This document shows, piece after piece, positions 1-6,007 of a stretch of 6,007 nt of DNA (the first letter of the stretch is position 1; the number at the start of each line of letters is the position of its first letter). The stretch spans positions 1 to 6,007 of the forward strand of contig JBEKHI010000520.1 of NCBI GenBank assembly GCA_050012355.1. Direction: 5' to 3'. The notes below the pieces were generated by a model that saw only the letters and a program-made list of their open reading frames with translations, ran no database searches and had not been told where the DNA came from. The position numbers and the translations under genes were made by a program. This DNA is from JBEKHI01 sp050012355 (GTDB lineage: Bacteria > Actinomycetota > Actinomycetes > Streptosporangiales > Streptosporangiaceae).

Positions 1-186
1 GACGCCCGTGCCACCACCAGCCCGACAGCCGACGAATCCCTGCTCATCACCGCGGCCGAACTGCACACCCGCGCCGACCTCGGCGTGGTCGACGCCGCCG
101 AGAAAACCCTCACCGCCAACCCCGCCACCACCGTCAGCGAACAGGCACCGCTAGATGTGACAGCCCGGCGGAGCGAAGCAGGCTAG
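1..186 (+). CDS. C-terminal fragment of an unidentified protein
   Basis: Frame 1 is open from the first base and ends at TAG 184-186, giving 61 residues that start DARATTSPTADE and end VTARRSEAG. The start lies outside the window. The visible part is hydrophilic and Ala/Thr-rich, with a probable helix around LLITAAELHTRADLGVVDAA, and has no membrane segment or catalytic motif. I do not recognise the family. The tail faintly recalls the C-termini of large actinobacterial conjugation proteins of the relaxase type, but that is an impression and not evidence. Third positions are mostly C, with several GAA and AAA codons; the genes to the right use more G. This might mean a different origin, but the sample is small. 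The gene converges on the M20 pseudogene, and the two TAG stops share the CTAG at 183-186. Confidence 0.6.
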   Translation, partial: DARATTSPTADESLLITAAELHTRADLGVVDAAEKTLTANPATTVSEQAPLDVTARRSEAG

Positions 187-1398
187 CCGCGCGCGTGGGC
201 GTCGATGATGTGGGCGACGGCTTCGGTGACCTGCTCGGCGAATGCGATGTTCAGGGATTCGTCGGGGACGTGCATGTTCGAGTCTGGGCCCAGAGCGCCA
301 GTGATCACGAACTGAGCGCGGGGGTAAAGCCGGCCGAGCAACTCCATGAACGGCACCGAGCCGCCGACGCCGATACTGCGGTGCGGGTTGCCGAATACCA
401 GGTCCGCGGCCCGCCGCAGCGCCTCGGCTAGCCACGGCGCCAGGTCTGGCGCGCTCCAGCCGTTCTGCGCCTCCGCGCGGCTGATCTCAACCTTCGCGCC
501 ATAGGGCACGTCAGTCGTCAGTGCCTTCTCGAGGGCGGACGCGGCGGCCCGTGAGTCGGCTGTCGGCGGGAGGCGGAAGCTTAGCGTCAGCGTCGTCGAG
601 GCCCGCAGCACGTTCCCCGCGTTCGCGGGTTCGGGCAGGCCGGCCGCGCCGATGACCGAGAGCGTCGGTCGCCACGTGTTGTTGAGCAACAGCTCGACGT
701 CATCCTCTGAGGCCAGTCGCATCCCCTTGACCAGCGGGAACTTCCGCTTCAGCTCGCCGGGGTCGGACCGCGCGGTCTGCTCGGTCTCGGCGCGGCGGCG
801 CGGCGGGATCGCCACGTTCATCTCCGCGATCTTGATCTCCCCGGTGCCGGAATCCTCCACCCGGTCGAGCAGCTCGCGCATGATACGGAACGAGCTCGGG
901 ACGATGCCGCTGGCTAGGCCGGAATGCTGGGCCGCGTCGAGAACGGTCACCGTCACGGTGGCCTGTGCCAGCCCGCGCAGACTGCTGGTCAGCCACAGCC
1001 GCTCGTAGTCATTGCCGCCGGCGTCCAGGCAGACAACCAGGGAGATGTCACCGAACCGGTCCCCCAGGTGCTCCATATACGCGGGCAGATCCGGGCTTCC
1101 GGACTCCTCCCCGGTCTCGAGCAGCACGATCGCCCGGGCATGCTCGCCGCCTGACGCGTGGACGGCTTCCAGCGCGACCGTCGCGGCGTAACCCGAATAG
1201 CCGTCGTGCTCCCGGTAGGTCGCGAGACTCGATCCAGTCCCGGACGTGGTCGGCGGCGGCCCGCAGGTGGCCAGTTCTCTCCCAGTCGGAGTCGAACGCC
1301 GGGGATAGGGCGGGGATTTCCACCAGTCCGGCCAGGCTCGGCAGAACCTGATCGGTCCAGACACTAACGACCGTATCGCGCACTTTGCCGTGATCCAT
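183..1398 (-). pseudogene. M20 family metallopeptidase (dipeptidase type), internally deleted and frameshifted
   Basis: M20 dipeptidases are cytoplasmic two-metal hydrolases that cut dipeptides or N-acyl amino acids. The true N-terminus starts at ATG 1398-1396 (MDHGKVRDTVVSVW...), after a CAGGA-like site, and reads as a normal M20 start up to WIESRDLPG near 1210. The rest, DGYSGYAATVALEAV onward (from 1205 down to the TAG at 183-185), is in another frame. It keeps the catalytic Glu pair in LLETGEESGSPD, the Asp of VCLDAGGNDYERLW and the C-terminal His in DSNMHVPDES. In intact relatives roughly 65-75 residues separate these two blocks, including the GHLDKQP-type H-x-D metal motif and the Asp of GRGxxDDGYSGY; here nothing separates them. 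The two parts total about 403 residues, while the family usually has 440-480. A continuous 407-aa frame from 1406 exists, but its first ~60 residues resemble no M20 protein. It is the last gene of the minus-strand operon, 33 bases after the methyltransferase. Very probably inactive; sequencing or assembly error is the alternative. Confidence 0.85.
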
Positions 1399-1431
1399 GT
1401 AAGCATCCTGCCAGATGGGGGCGGCAGGACT
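1399..1431 (-). promoter_or_regulatory. 33-base gap with weak ribosome binding site for the M20 gene
   Basis: Reading on the minus strand, the methyltransferase TAA (1434-1432) is followed by a purine-poor stretch, then GGCAGGA about 6 bases before the ATG at 1398. CAGGA is a modest match to the Shine-Dalgarno core. It supports 1398 over 1406 as the start of the M20 gene, because the 1406 start would lie almost on top of this site. No terminator-like hairpin is visible in the gap, consistent with co-transcription. Confidence 0.4.
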
Positions 1432-2235
1432 TTATGCTGGCCTGCGGGCCAGCTCGTAAGCGAAGCTCACGGTCGCGACGAAGTCGCCGAACGGGCTAAG
1501 GCTGGCCGCGAGGTCGGCATCGAACGCGGCGGACTGGTCGCCTAGCACCGCGTTCGGGAGAGCCGATGTCGACCTGACGTACCCGGCGAGCTCGGGAAGG
1601 CTCCAGCGCTGCTCGACCGCGAACTCGCGGTGTCCGGTCAACTCGAACCCCTCGTCGGACAGTACCTGGGAGTCAGTCCGTTGCCGCCGCGGTTGGTCCC
1701 AGTTCGCGGGGACCCTGTCTTCGACGCCGAGCCTCGCCCGCCAGCTGTCCACGGTGGCGGCGAGGGTTCGCTGCCAGTCTTCCTCACCCGCCGACGGCCC
1801 CGATGACCAGCACAGCGCTAGGTGGCCACCCGGCCTGAGCCAGCGTAGGACCCGGCCGGCGACGGCTGCGCGGTCTAGCCGGTGGAAGGCGTTGCCGATG
1901 ACGGCGAGTTCGAAGTGGTCAGGCTCCGCGTCGAAGGTCTCGGCGTCCGCCACGATCGCCCGGATATTCTCCGCACCCGTCGCGGCCGCCTTGGACCGGA
2001 CCATTTCCACCATGTCCGGCTCCTGGTCCACGGCCCACACTTCGGAGAACCACTGGCGCAGCGGGAAGGCGAGCTGGCCGGTGCCGCAGGCCAGGTCCAG
2101 CAGCCGGCCGTGCTCCGAGACCTGGGCACGCCGGACAAGGTCCGCGATCATCGGTTCCGGGTAGGGCAGCCGGTACCGGTCGTAATATCCGGCGGTCCCC
2201 CGGAAGAGGTCTCTGGCAAATCGCGGCTTGTCCAT
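1432..2235 (-). CDS. class I SAM-dependent methyltransferase
   Basis: A 267-residue soluble methyltransferase of the UbiE/Methyltransf_11 type, expected to move a methyl group from SAM to an unidentified small molecule. Motif I is LLDLACGTGQLAF (residues 45-57). The acidic residue that binds the SAM ribose is in VWAVDQEPDM (67-75). Motif II is FELAVIGNAFHRLD (108-121) and the post-motif strand is LRPGGHLAL (133-141). The N-terminal RDLFRGTAGYYDRYRLPYPEP is typical of a common actinobacterial subgroup. I chose ATG 2235-2233 because homology begins there. The frame extends upstream to 2364, but those 43 residues are the antisense-like shadow of the PLP-enzyme gene. No clear ribosome binding site precedes the ATG, so translation probably depended on ribosomes arriving from the upstream gene, whose stop seems to be lost. 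It ends at TAA 1434-1432 and appears intact. The substrate cannot be told from the sequence. Confidence 0.85.
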   Translation of the reverse strand: MDKPRFARDLFRGTAGYYDRYRLPYPEPMIADLVRRAQVSEHGRLLDLACGTGQLAFPLRQWFSEVWAVDQEPDMVEMVRSKAAATGAENIRAIVADAETFDAEPDHFELAVIGNAFHRLDRAAVAGRVLRWLRPGGHLALCWSSGPSAGEEDWQRTLAATVDSWRARLGVEDRVPANWDQPRRQRTDSQVLSDEGFELTGHREFAVEQRWSLPELAGYVRSTSALPNAVLGDQSAAFDADLAASLSPFGDFVATVSFAYELARRPA

Positions 2236-3421
2236 GTAACCGGGCGGCGGGAAGAGCGTCGATGAGCCGGTCAAGCTCCGACTCGGTGTTGTAGTAGTGC
2301 ACGGAGGCACGGACAAGATCGGACAGGCCGCGTCGTGGCAGGTCGAATTGCGCGGAGCTGACACCGGAGACGCTGGTGTTGACGCCCCTCTCCGACAGAC
2401 GCCGCTGGACCTGCTGCGCGGGGACGCCAGCGACGGTGAAGGTGACGATTCCGCAGCGTCGCAACCCCTGATCGTGCACCGTTACCCCGGCGATTTCCTT
2501 GAGCCGACCGCGCAGGGTCTCCGCCAGCGCGGTCACCCGGTTCCCGATGGCGTCCAAGCCCCAGGACTGGGCGTATTCGGCGGCGACACCGAGGCCGATC
2601 TTGCCCGCGTAGTTGGTTTCCCAGTTCTCAAAGCGCCGCGCGTCGTCGCGGATCTCGAACGTTCCCGGTGCGGTCCAGGTCGCGGCATGCAGATCGAGGA
2701 ATGGCGGCTCCAGTTGGCTGAGCAGCGATCTGCGCACGTACAGGAAACCGGTACCGCGCGGGCCGCGCAGGTACTTGCGGCCGGTGCCGGAAAGCATGTC
2801 GCAGCCGATCCGCCCGACGTCGACCGGGAACTGCCCGACCGACTGGCAGGCGTCCAGCAGGAAGGGAACCCCGGCCCGCCGGGCGACCGCACCGACCTCT
2901 TCCGCGGGGTTGACCAGGCCGCCCTGCGTCGGTACGTGCGTCATCGCGATGAGCTTCACTTCGCCCGGACCATGCTCCAGCCGGTTTTGCAGATCGGCGA
3001 CGGAAAACTGGCCGTGCTCATCGTCGTCTACGACCTCCACGACCGCGCCGGTTCGCGCGGCGACCTGGAGGTAGGCGATCGCGTTGCTCGCGTACTCGGC
3101 GTGGGCGGTCAGGATGCGGTCACCCGGATTGAATGACAGGGAGTAGAACGCCATGTCCCACGCCCGGGTGGCGTTCTCCACGACCGCGATCTCGTCCGGC
3201 TGGCAGCCGATCATGCGGGCGATCGCCGGGTACACGGCCTCCACCTGGTCATGTGCTGCTTCGGCGGCCTCGTAGCCGCCGATCTCCGCTTCCAGGCGAA
3301 GGTGCGCGATGACGGCGTCGGTCACGACGGACGGCGGGAGCGCCGATCCCGCGTTATTCAGGTGCGCCACCTTGGCCACGCCGGGGGTGTCGCGCCGGGC
3401 ACGGTCAACGTCAAAGGTCAC
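1919..3421 (-). CDS. class V (NifS/EgtE-like fold) PLP-dependent enzyme with missing stop codon
   Basis: A fold-type-I PLP enzyme starting at GTG 3421-3419, three bases after the stop of the epimerase gene, which suggests translational coupling. The recognisable protein spans residues 1-394: N-terminal HLNNAGSALPP (20-30), HAEYASNAIAYLQ (107-119), the cofactor Asp190 and Gln193 in LLDACQSVG, the Schiff-base Lys216 in SGTGRKYLRGPRGTGFLYV, and the C-terminal RASVHYYNTESELDRLIDAL (371-390), whose Arg371 probably holds the substrate carboxylate. It has no Cys in the C-terminal half that could serve as a desulfurase nucleophile, and the usual PLP-stacking His of SufS is not at its position, so cysteine desulfurase is unlikely. 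Aminotransferase, lyase or epimerase chemistry remain possible. After PAAR the frame continues through TTA (2239-2237) for 105 more codons inside the methyltransferase gene. This tail is Arg/Pro/Gly-rich shadow sequence. The functional gene probably ended near 2237 originally. Confidence 0.8.
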   Translation of the reverse strand: MTFDVDRARRDTPGVAKVAHLNNAGSALPPSVVTDAVIAHLRLEAEIGGYEAAEAAHDQVEAVYPAIARMIGCQPDEIAVVENATRAWDMAFYSLSFNPGDRILTAHAEYASNAIAYLQVAARTGAVVEVVDDDEHGQFSVADLQNRLEHGPGEVKLIAMTHVPTQGGLVNPAEEVGAVARRAGVPFLLDACQSVGQFPVDVGRIGCDMLSGTGRKYLRGPRGTGFLYVRRSLLSQLEPPFLDLHAATWTAPGTFEIRDDARRFENWETNYAGKIGLGVAAEYAQSWGLDAIGNRVTALAETLRGRLKEIAGVTVHDQGLRRCGIVTFTVAGVPAQQVQRRLSERGVNTSVSGVSSAQFDLPRRGLSDLVRASVHYYNTESELDRLIDALPAARLHGQAAICQRPLPGDRRILRPVPAALPGTDDRGPCPACPGLGARPAAGPGLRHRPARLPAAPVVLRSVGRGPGAGHGGNGPVQGGRDGCGEYPGDRGGRRDLRRGA

Positions 3422-3424
3422 CGC

Positions 3425-4405
3425 TTAACCCACTGTCGCGAGCAGGCGCTGCTCTTCCTCGGCGGTCAGCCCAAGTTCCTTGCCGGGTTCCGGGCCGCCA
3501 CGGGCGATGTCCCAGGCGAGTGTGTCGCGGATGGTCTCGATCACCGGGCGGAGGGTCAGCCCGGTGACGACGGCCCGCGTGTTGCCCACGTCGTTGAAGC
3601 CCGCCAGTTCCGGGGCGCCGCCGAGCCATAGCGGCACTTCCACCCATGGCGTGACACCCGCCGCGAGCAACTGGGCTGATGAGACCCAGATCAGTTCCGC
3701 GTAGGTGAATGTGGCCGCGCGGCACTGGTCGAGGAATTCACCGAACGGCTCGGAACGCCCCACCAGGTTGCACACCCCGTCCAGCCCGTAGTGGATGCCG
3801 TCGATGATCCACGACGCGAGGTCTCTGGCGTCGATGAACTGCACAAGATCGGCTGGGTCTCCTGGCGCCAGTACCTTTCCGCCGCGGGCTATCCGTCGTG
3901 GCCAGTACGGGAACCGGTCGGTCGGGTCGTGCGGCCCGACGATGAGCCCGGGACGCGGTATCAGCGCTCGGTCGCCGTAGATCTCGGCGACGATCCGCTC
4001 GGCGACGGCCTTCTTGGGGCCGTACAGCTCTGCTGGCTCGGTCACCTCGTCAGGCAGCGCGAGGACCGGGGAGTCCTCCCGCTGAGTTTCCCGGCTGCTC
4101 TGGTCCGCGTACACCGAGACGGTGGAGACGAACACGTACCGCCCGGCAGTCTTCGCGAAGGTCTCCGCCGAGAGCCGGACGACTTCGGGTTCATACGCGG
4201 CGACGTCTATGACCGCGTCCCAGTCCTGGCCAGCGACAGCGGATAGATCCACCGTCCGGTCTCCGGTGACGGTCTCGATACCCGGGTACAGTCCGGGATT
4301 GGTCGTGCCGCGGTTGAACAAGGTGACAGTGTCGCCTCGTCCAAGCGCGGCTTCCGTGATCGCGCGGCCAAGGAACCGGGTGCCGCCAAGAATGAGAATA
4401 CGCAC
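3425..4405 (-). CDS. NAD-dependent epimerase/dehydratase family protein (extended SDR)
   Basis: A 326-residue Rossmann-fold oxidoreductase, cytoplasmic, with unknown substrate. The N-terminal strand-turn-helix MRILILGGTRFLGRAI carries the NAD(P)-binding GGTxFLG motif (residues 7-13). An Asn-Arg pair at LFNRG (29-33) follows the second strand, where the adenine-ribose phosphate is read. VIDVAAYEP (65-73) is the usual strand-4 segment, FVSTVSVYAD (92-101) has the catalytic Ser/Thr, and the YxxxK pair is Tyr128/Lys132 in YGPKK. QFIDARDLASWI (189-200) is the conserved downstream block of extended SDRs. Length and layout match a common actinobacterial SDR subgroup and nothing seems to be missing. 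The start is GTG 4405-4403: the Rossmann strand begins directly there and no earlier in-frame start gives extra homology. It is the first gene of the minus-strand operon and ends at TAA 3427-3425, three bases before the PLP-enzyme GTG. Confidence 0.85.
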   Translation of the reverse strand: MRILILGGTRFLGRAITEAALGRGDTVTLFNRGTTNPGLYPGIETVTGDRTVDLSAVAGQDWDAVIDVAAYEPEVVRLSAETFAKTAGRYVFVSTVSVYADQSSRETQREDSPVLALPDEVTEPAELYGPKKAVAERIVAEIYGDRALIPRPGLIVGPHDPTDRFPYWPRRIARGGKVLAPGDPADLVQFIDARDLASWIIDGIHYGLDGVCNLVGRSEPFGEFLDQCRAATFTYAELIWVSSAQLLAAGVTPWVEVPLWLGGAPELAGFNDVGNTRAVVTGLTLRPVIETIRDTLAWDIARGGPEPGKELGLTAEEEQRLLATVG

Positions 4406-4487
4406 CCGCCAATCTTGCCAGCCGTGTCCAAGGAGAAAAAGTCACCGGTATGAAGCAGCGTGACGCACCCGACGGCGTCTCTGAGTC
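4406..4487. promoter_or_regulatory. divergent intergenic region between epimerase operon and sigma-factor operon
   Basis: These 82 bases must hold, or lie next to, the start signals for both directions. For the minus strand, AAGATT lies about 5 bases before the GTG at 4405 and could be a -10 box of a leaderless transcript; no good -35 was seen. For the plus strand, AAGGAG at 4430-4435 is a good Shine-Dalgarno core but sits 14 bases before the leader ATG at 4450 and 52 before the sigma ATG. A GGAACC at 4372-4377, inside the epimerase gene, resembles an ECF -35 box but has no CGTC-type -10 at the right distance. Two small inverted repeats, GCGTGACGC (4458-4466) and GACGGCGTC (4471-4479), lie just before the sigma start. 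Exact promoters cannot be assigned. Confidence 0.4.
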
Positions 4488-4491
4488 ATGA
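4450..4491 (+). CDS. possible 13-codon leader ORF upstream of the sigma factor
   Basis: ATG 4450 opens a short frame reading MKQRDAPDGVSES and stops at TGA 4489-4491, which overlaps the sigma-factor ATG (4488-4490) as ATGA. AAGGAG lies upstream at 4430-4435, though 14 bases away, longer than usual. The sigma gene itself has no ribosome binding site directly before its ATG and an in-frame TGA at 4482-4484 blocks any earlier start. Termination of this leader followed by re-initiation would explain how the sigma factor is translated. The peptide is hydrophilic and has no recognisable function. It may equally be chance, with a leaderless sigma mRNA or a later sigma start (for example GTG 4554). 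Confidence 0.3.
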   Translation: MKQRDAPDGVSES

Positions 4492-5027
4492 ACCTGCTCT
4501 CCGCACGCTCAGCGCGGGACAACCGGGGCGATTCGCGGGACGCCACCGCGATTGTGTCCGCGCTGTATGCCGAGCACGCGCTCGGGCTGACCCGGCTCGC
4601 TCAGGTGATGCTGGGCGACCGGTCCGCCGCCGAGGACGTGGTGCACGATGCGTTCTTCGGGCTGTGCCGACGGTGGAATCACCTCGCTGACACCGAGAAG
4701 GCCCCGGCCTATCTTCGCTCGGCGGTGCTCAACGGGTGCCGCAGCGCGCTGCGCCGTCAGGCACGCAAACCCGATGTCGCGACGCTCAGCACGTCAGCGC
4801 TGAGCGCGGACGTGCCACTGCTGGCCAGCGAGGACCGGCGGGCCGTGATGGCGGCGCTGCGGCGACTGCCCAGCCGGCAGCGCGAGGCACTGGTGCTCCG
4901 CTACTACCTGGATCTCCCCGACACCGAGATCGCGCAGGCCATGGGAATCGGCGAGAGCACCGTGCGGTCCACCGCGCACCGTGGCCTCGCCGCCCTCGAA
5001 CGCATCATGACCGAGGAGCCATCATGA
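4488..5027 (+). CDS. ECF-type RNA polymerase sigma factor (sigma-70 family)
   Basis: A 179-residue two-domain sigma factor that should direct RNA polymerase to a small set of promoters. Region 2 covers about residues 25-92. GDRSAAEDVVHDAFFGLCRRW (43-63) is the core-binding and -10 recognition block, followed by APAYLRSAVLNGCRSALRR. A linker of about 25 residues leads to region 4 (about 115-173): RRLPSRQREALVLRYYLDL, then the helix-turn-helix DTEIAQAMGIGESTVRSTAHRGLAAL that reads the -35 box. There is no region 1.1 or 3 and no C-terminal SnoaL-like extension, as expected for a plain ECF factor. The start ATG 4488 is the first possible one, because TGA lies in frame at 4482. The next gene overlaps by ATGA at 5024-5027, so the two products are made together and probably act as a regulator pair. 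Target genes are unknown; autoregulation is usual in the family. Confidence 0.93.
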   Translation: MNLLSARSARDNRGDSRDATAIVSALYAEHALGLTRLAQVMLGDRSAAEDVVHDAFFGLCRRWNHLADTEKAPAYLRSAVLNGCRSALRRQARKPDVATLSTSALSADVPLLASEDRRAVMAALRRLPSRQREALVLRYYLDLPDTEIAQAMGIGESTVRSTAHRGLAALERIMTEEPS

Positions 5028-6007
5028 CCCAGATGGAAAACCTGCTCCGCGCCGCGACCAAGCAGACCGCGGACGAGGTCGCCCCCGACAGCATCCCCGC
5101 GCTCGACCTAGCCACGCTGCCCGTCCCGCGGCGGTCGCGGGTGCGAGTACCCGCCGCGGGCCCGCTGCTGGTGGCGGCGGCGGTCGCGCTGGTAGCGGTT
5201 CTCACCGTGACCCTGAGCACCGTGCTCCCGTCACATCAGCCGAGTTCCGCTGACGCGATCCCGCCCTACTACGTCGCCCTGACGGCGACGGGCACGCCGG
5301 CCGACAGCCATCCAGTGACCCTCACGGTGCGGTCCACGTCCACCGGGCGGGTTCTCGCGACCGTCGCCGCGCCGCAACCGTATGGCACGTTCAACCTGGT
5401 CGAGGGGACCGCCGACGACCAGACGTTCCTGGTAGGCGCGCAGGTGTGGCACCCGACGGGACCAGGCCCTGGCAACGAGGACAACATCCCGGAGACCGTC
5501 CAGCTCTACCTGCTGCGTTTCGCCCCGGCTACCGGAGGTACCTCGCTGACCGCGCTGCCCATCCCGGCGTTCAACGGCGAATACCTGCAGGAGGCGTCGA
5601 TCTCCCCCGACGGCACCCGGGTCGCGGTCGGCTACCAGAGCACGCAGGCGTCATGGATCCGCGTCTACACCCTGCCCGGTGGCGCTTCGCGTACCTTGTC
5701 ACTCACGAACGCGGCAGGCGATCTCGCCTTCGACCGTGACAACCCGGCCACGATCGCCTGGGCAGCGGACGACCGCACCATCTCCTTCGTATGGTCCGGA
5801 CAGACGGGCTCCGGTGTCTACCTGGCGAACACGGACAGAGCCGGCGACTTGCTCCCGAGGAGCCGCTTGGTCCTGCCGCTGTCCGGCAAGGGCTCTGGTT
5901 CCAGTGACTTCGTGTGCAGCAGCGATCCGTTCCTCAGCGCCAATGGCGAGTACATCCTCTGCGGCGGCTACACCAACCCCACGGGCACGACGACGTCGCT
6001 TCCGCAG
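5024..6007 (+). CDS. membrane-anchored beta-propeller-like protein, putative anti-sigma partner (3' end cut off)
   Basis: Starts at ATG 5024, overlapping the sigma-factor stop as ATGA, and is open for 328 codons to the window edge. Residues 1-43 (MTQMENLLRAATKQTADEVA...) form a short cytoplasmic part, with basic PRRSRVRV before a single membrane segment at about 46-68 (GPLLVAAAVALVAVLTVTLS). The topology is therefore probably N-in, with the rest outside the cell. The outer part has strand-rich repeats of TolB/WD40-like character: VRSTSTGRVLATV, ASISPDGTRVAVGYQ, AWAADDRTISFVWSG, GVYLANTDRAG and FLSANGEYILCGG. Two Cys are visible near the end (CSSDPFLSANGEYILC), possibly a disulfide. The HxxxCxxC zinc anti-sigma motif is absent. 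From its position I infer that it holds the sigma factor at the membrane and senses an outside signal through the propeller; this is untested. The true stop lies beyond 6007. Confidence 0.85.
   Translation, partial: MTQMENLLRAATKQTADEVAPDSIPALDLATLPVPRRSRVRVPAAGPLLVAAAVALVAVLTVTLSTVLPSHQPSSADAIPPYYVALTATGTPADSHPVTLTVRSTSTGRVLATVAAPQPYGTFNLVEGTADDQTFLVGAQVWHPTGPGPGNEDNIPETVQLYLLRFAPATGGTSLTALPIPAFNGEYLQEASISPDGTRVAVGYQSTQASWIRVYTLPGGASRTLSLTNAAGDLAFDRDNPATIAWAADDRTISFVWSGQTGSGVYLANTDRAGDLLPRSRLVLPLSGKGSGSSDFVCSSDPFLSANGEYILCGGYTNPTGTTTSLPQ

Noticed and set aside
1199..1406. An alternative N-terminus for the peptidase reading from 1406 in the same frame as the C-terminal part.
   Set aside because: Its first 60 or so residues (MLTWITAKCAIRS...) show no M20 likeness, while the frame from 1398 over the same bases gives a typical M20 N-terminus.
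2236..2364. A 43-residue N-terminal extension of the methyltransferase.
   Set aside because: It lies wholly within the coding sequence of the PLP enzyme in another frame, and methyltransferase homology begins at the internal Met at 2235.
2297..3136. A 279-codon open frame on the + strand.
   Set aside because: It is antisense to the well-supported PLP-enzyme gene and has no recognisable domain; long antisense frames are usual at this GC content.
1919..3421. Identification of the PLP enzyme as a cysteine desulfurase or as EgtE of ergothioneine synthesis.
   Set aside because: The desulfurase Cys and its loop are missing, and none of the other ergothioneine genes is recognisable nearby, since the methyltransferase is not EgtD-like in length or motifs.
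3791..4246. A 151-codon open frame on the + strand.
   Set aside because: It mirrors the epimerase gene in the opposite direction and shows no domain of its own.
4372..4405. GGAACC at 4372-4377 as the -35 box of an autoregulated ECF promoter.
   Set aside because: No CGTC- or CGTT-type -10 box occurs 15-18 bases downstream, so the match is probably chance.

Overview
The window looks like a piece of a high-GC actinomycete chromosome. Third codon positions are almost all G or C, GTG is used as a start twice, ATGA stop/start overlaps are common, and an ECF-type sigma factor is paired with a membrane protein. The order cannot be fixed from the sequence alone. No RNA gene, CRISPR array, insertion sequence or origin was seen.

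Left edge (1-186, + strand): the last 61 codons of an unidentified gene. Its stop overlaps, tail to tail within a CTAG, the stop of the next gene on the opposite strand.

Central block (183-4405, all on the minus strand): four closely spaced genes, read from 4405 down to 183. They are an extended-SDR NAD-dependent epimerase/dehydratase-like protein, a fold-type-I class V PLP enzyme, a class I SAM methyltransferase and an M20 metallopeptidase. Gaps are 3 bases, about zero, and 33 bases, so one transcript is likely. Two of the four look damaged. The M20 gene has lost an internal segment that should carry the first metal ligands and changes reading frame at the join. The PLP enzyme has no stop where its domain ends and stays open for over 100 codons inside the methyltransferase gene, in a different frame. 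The operon therefore looks like a small-molecule or amino-acid-derivative pathway that is decaying, unless the changes are sequencing errors. No specific pathway can be named.

Divergent region (4406-4487): a short shared 5' region containing a possible 13-codon leader ORF whose TGA overlaps the sigma-factor ATG.

Right block (4488-6007, + strand): an ECF-type sigma factor, overlapping by ATGA a single-pass membrane protein with a short cytoplasmic N-terminus and an extracytoplasmic beta-propeller-like region. That protein runs off the window. The pair looks like a sigma factor with an atypical membrane-anchored regulator lacking the usual zinc anti-sigma motif.
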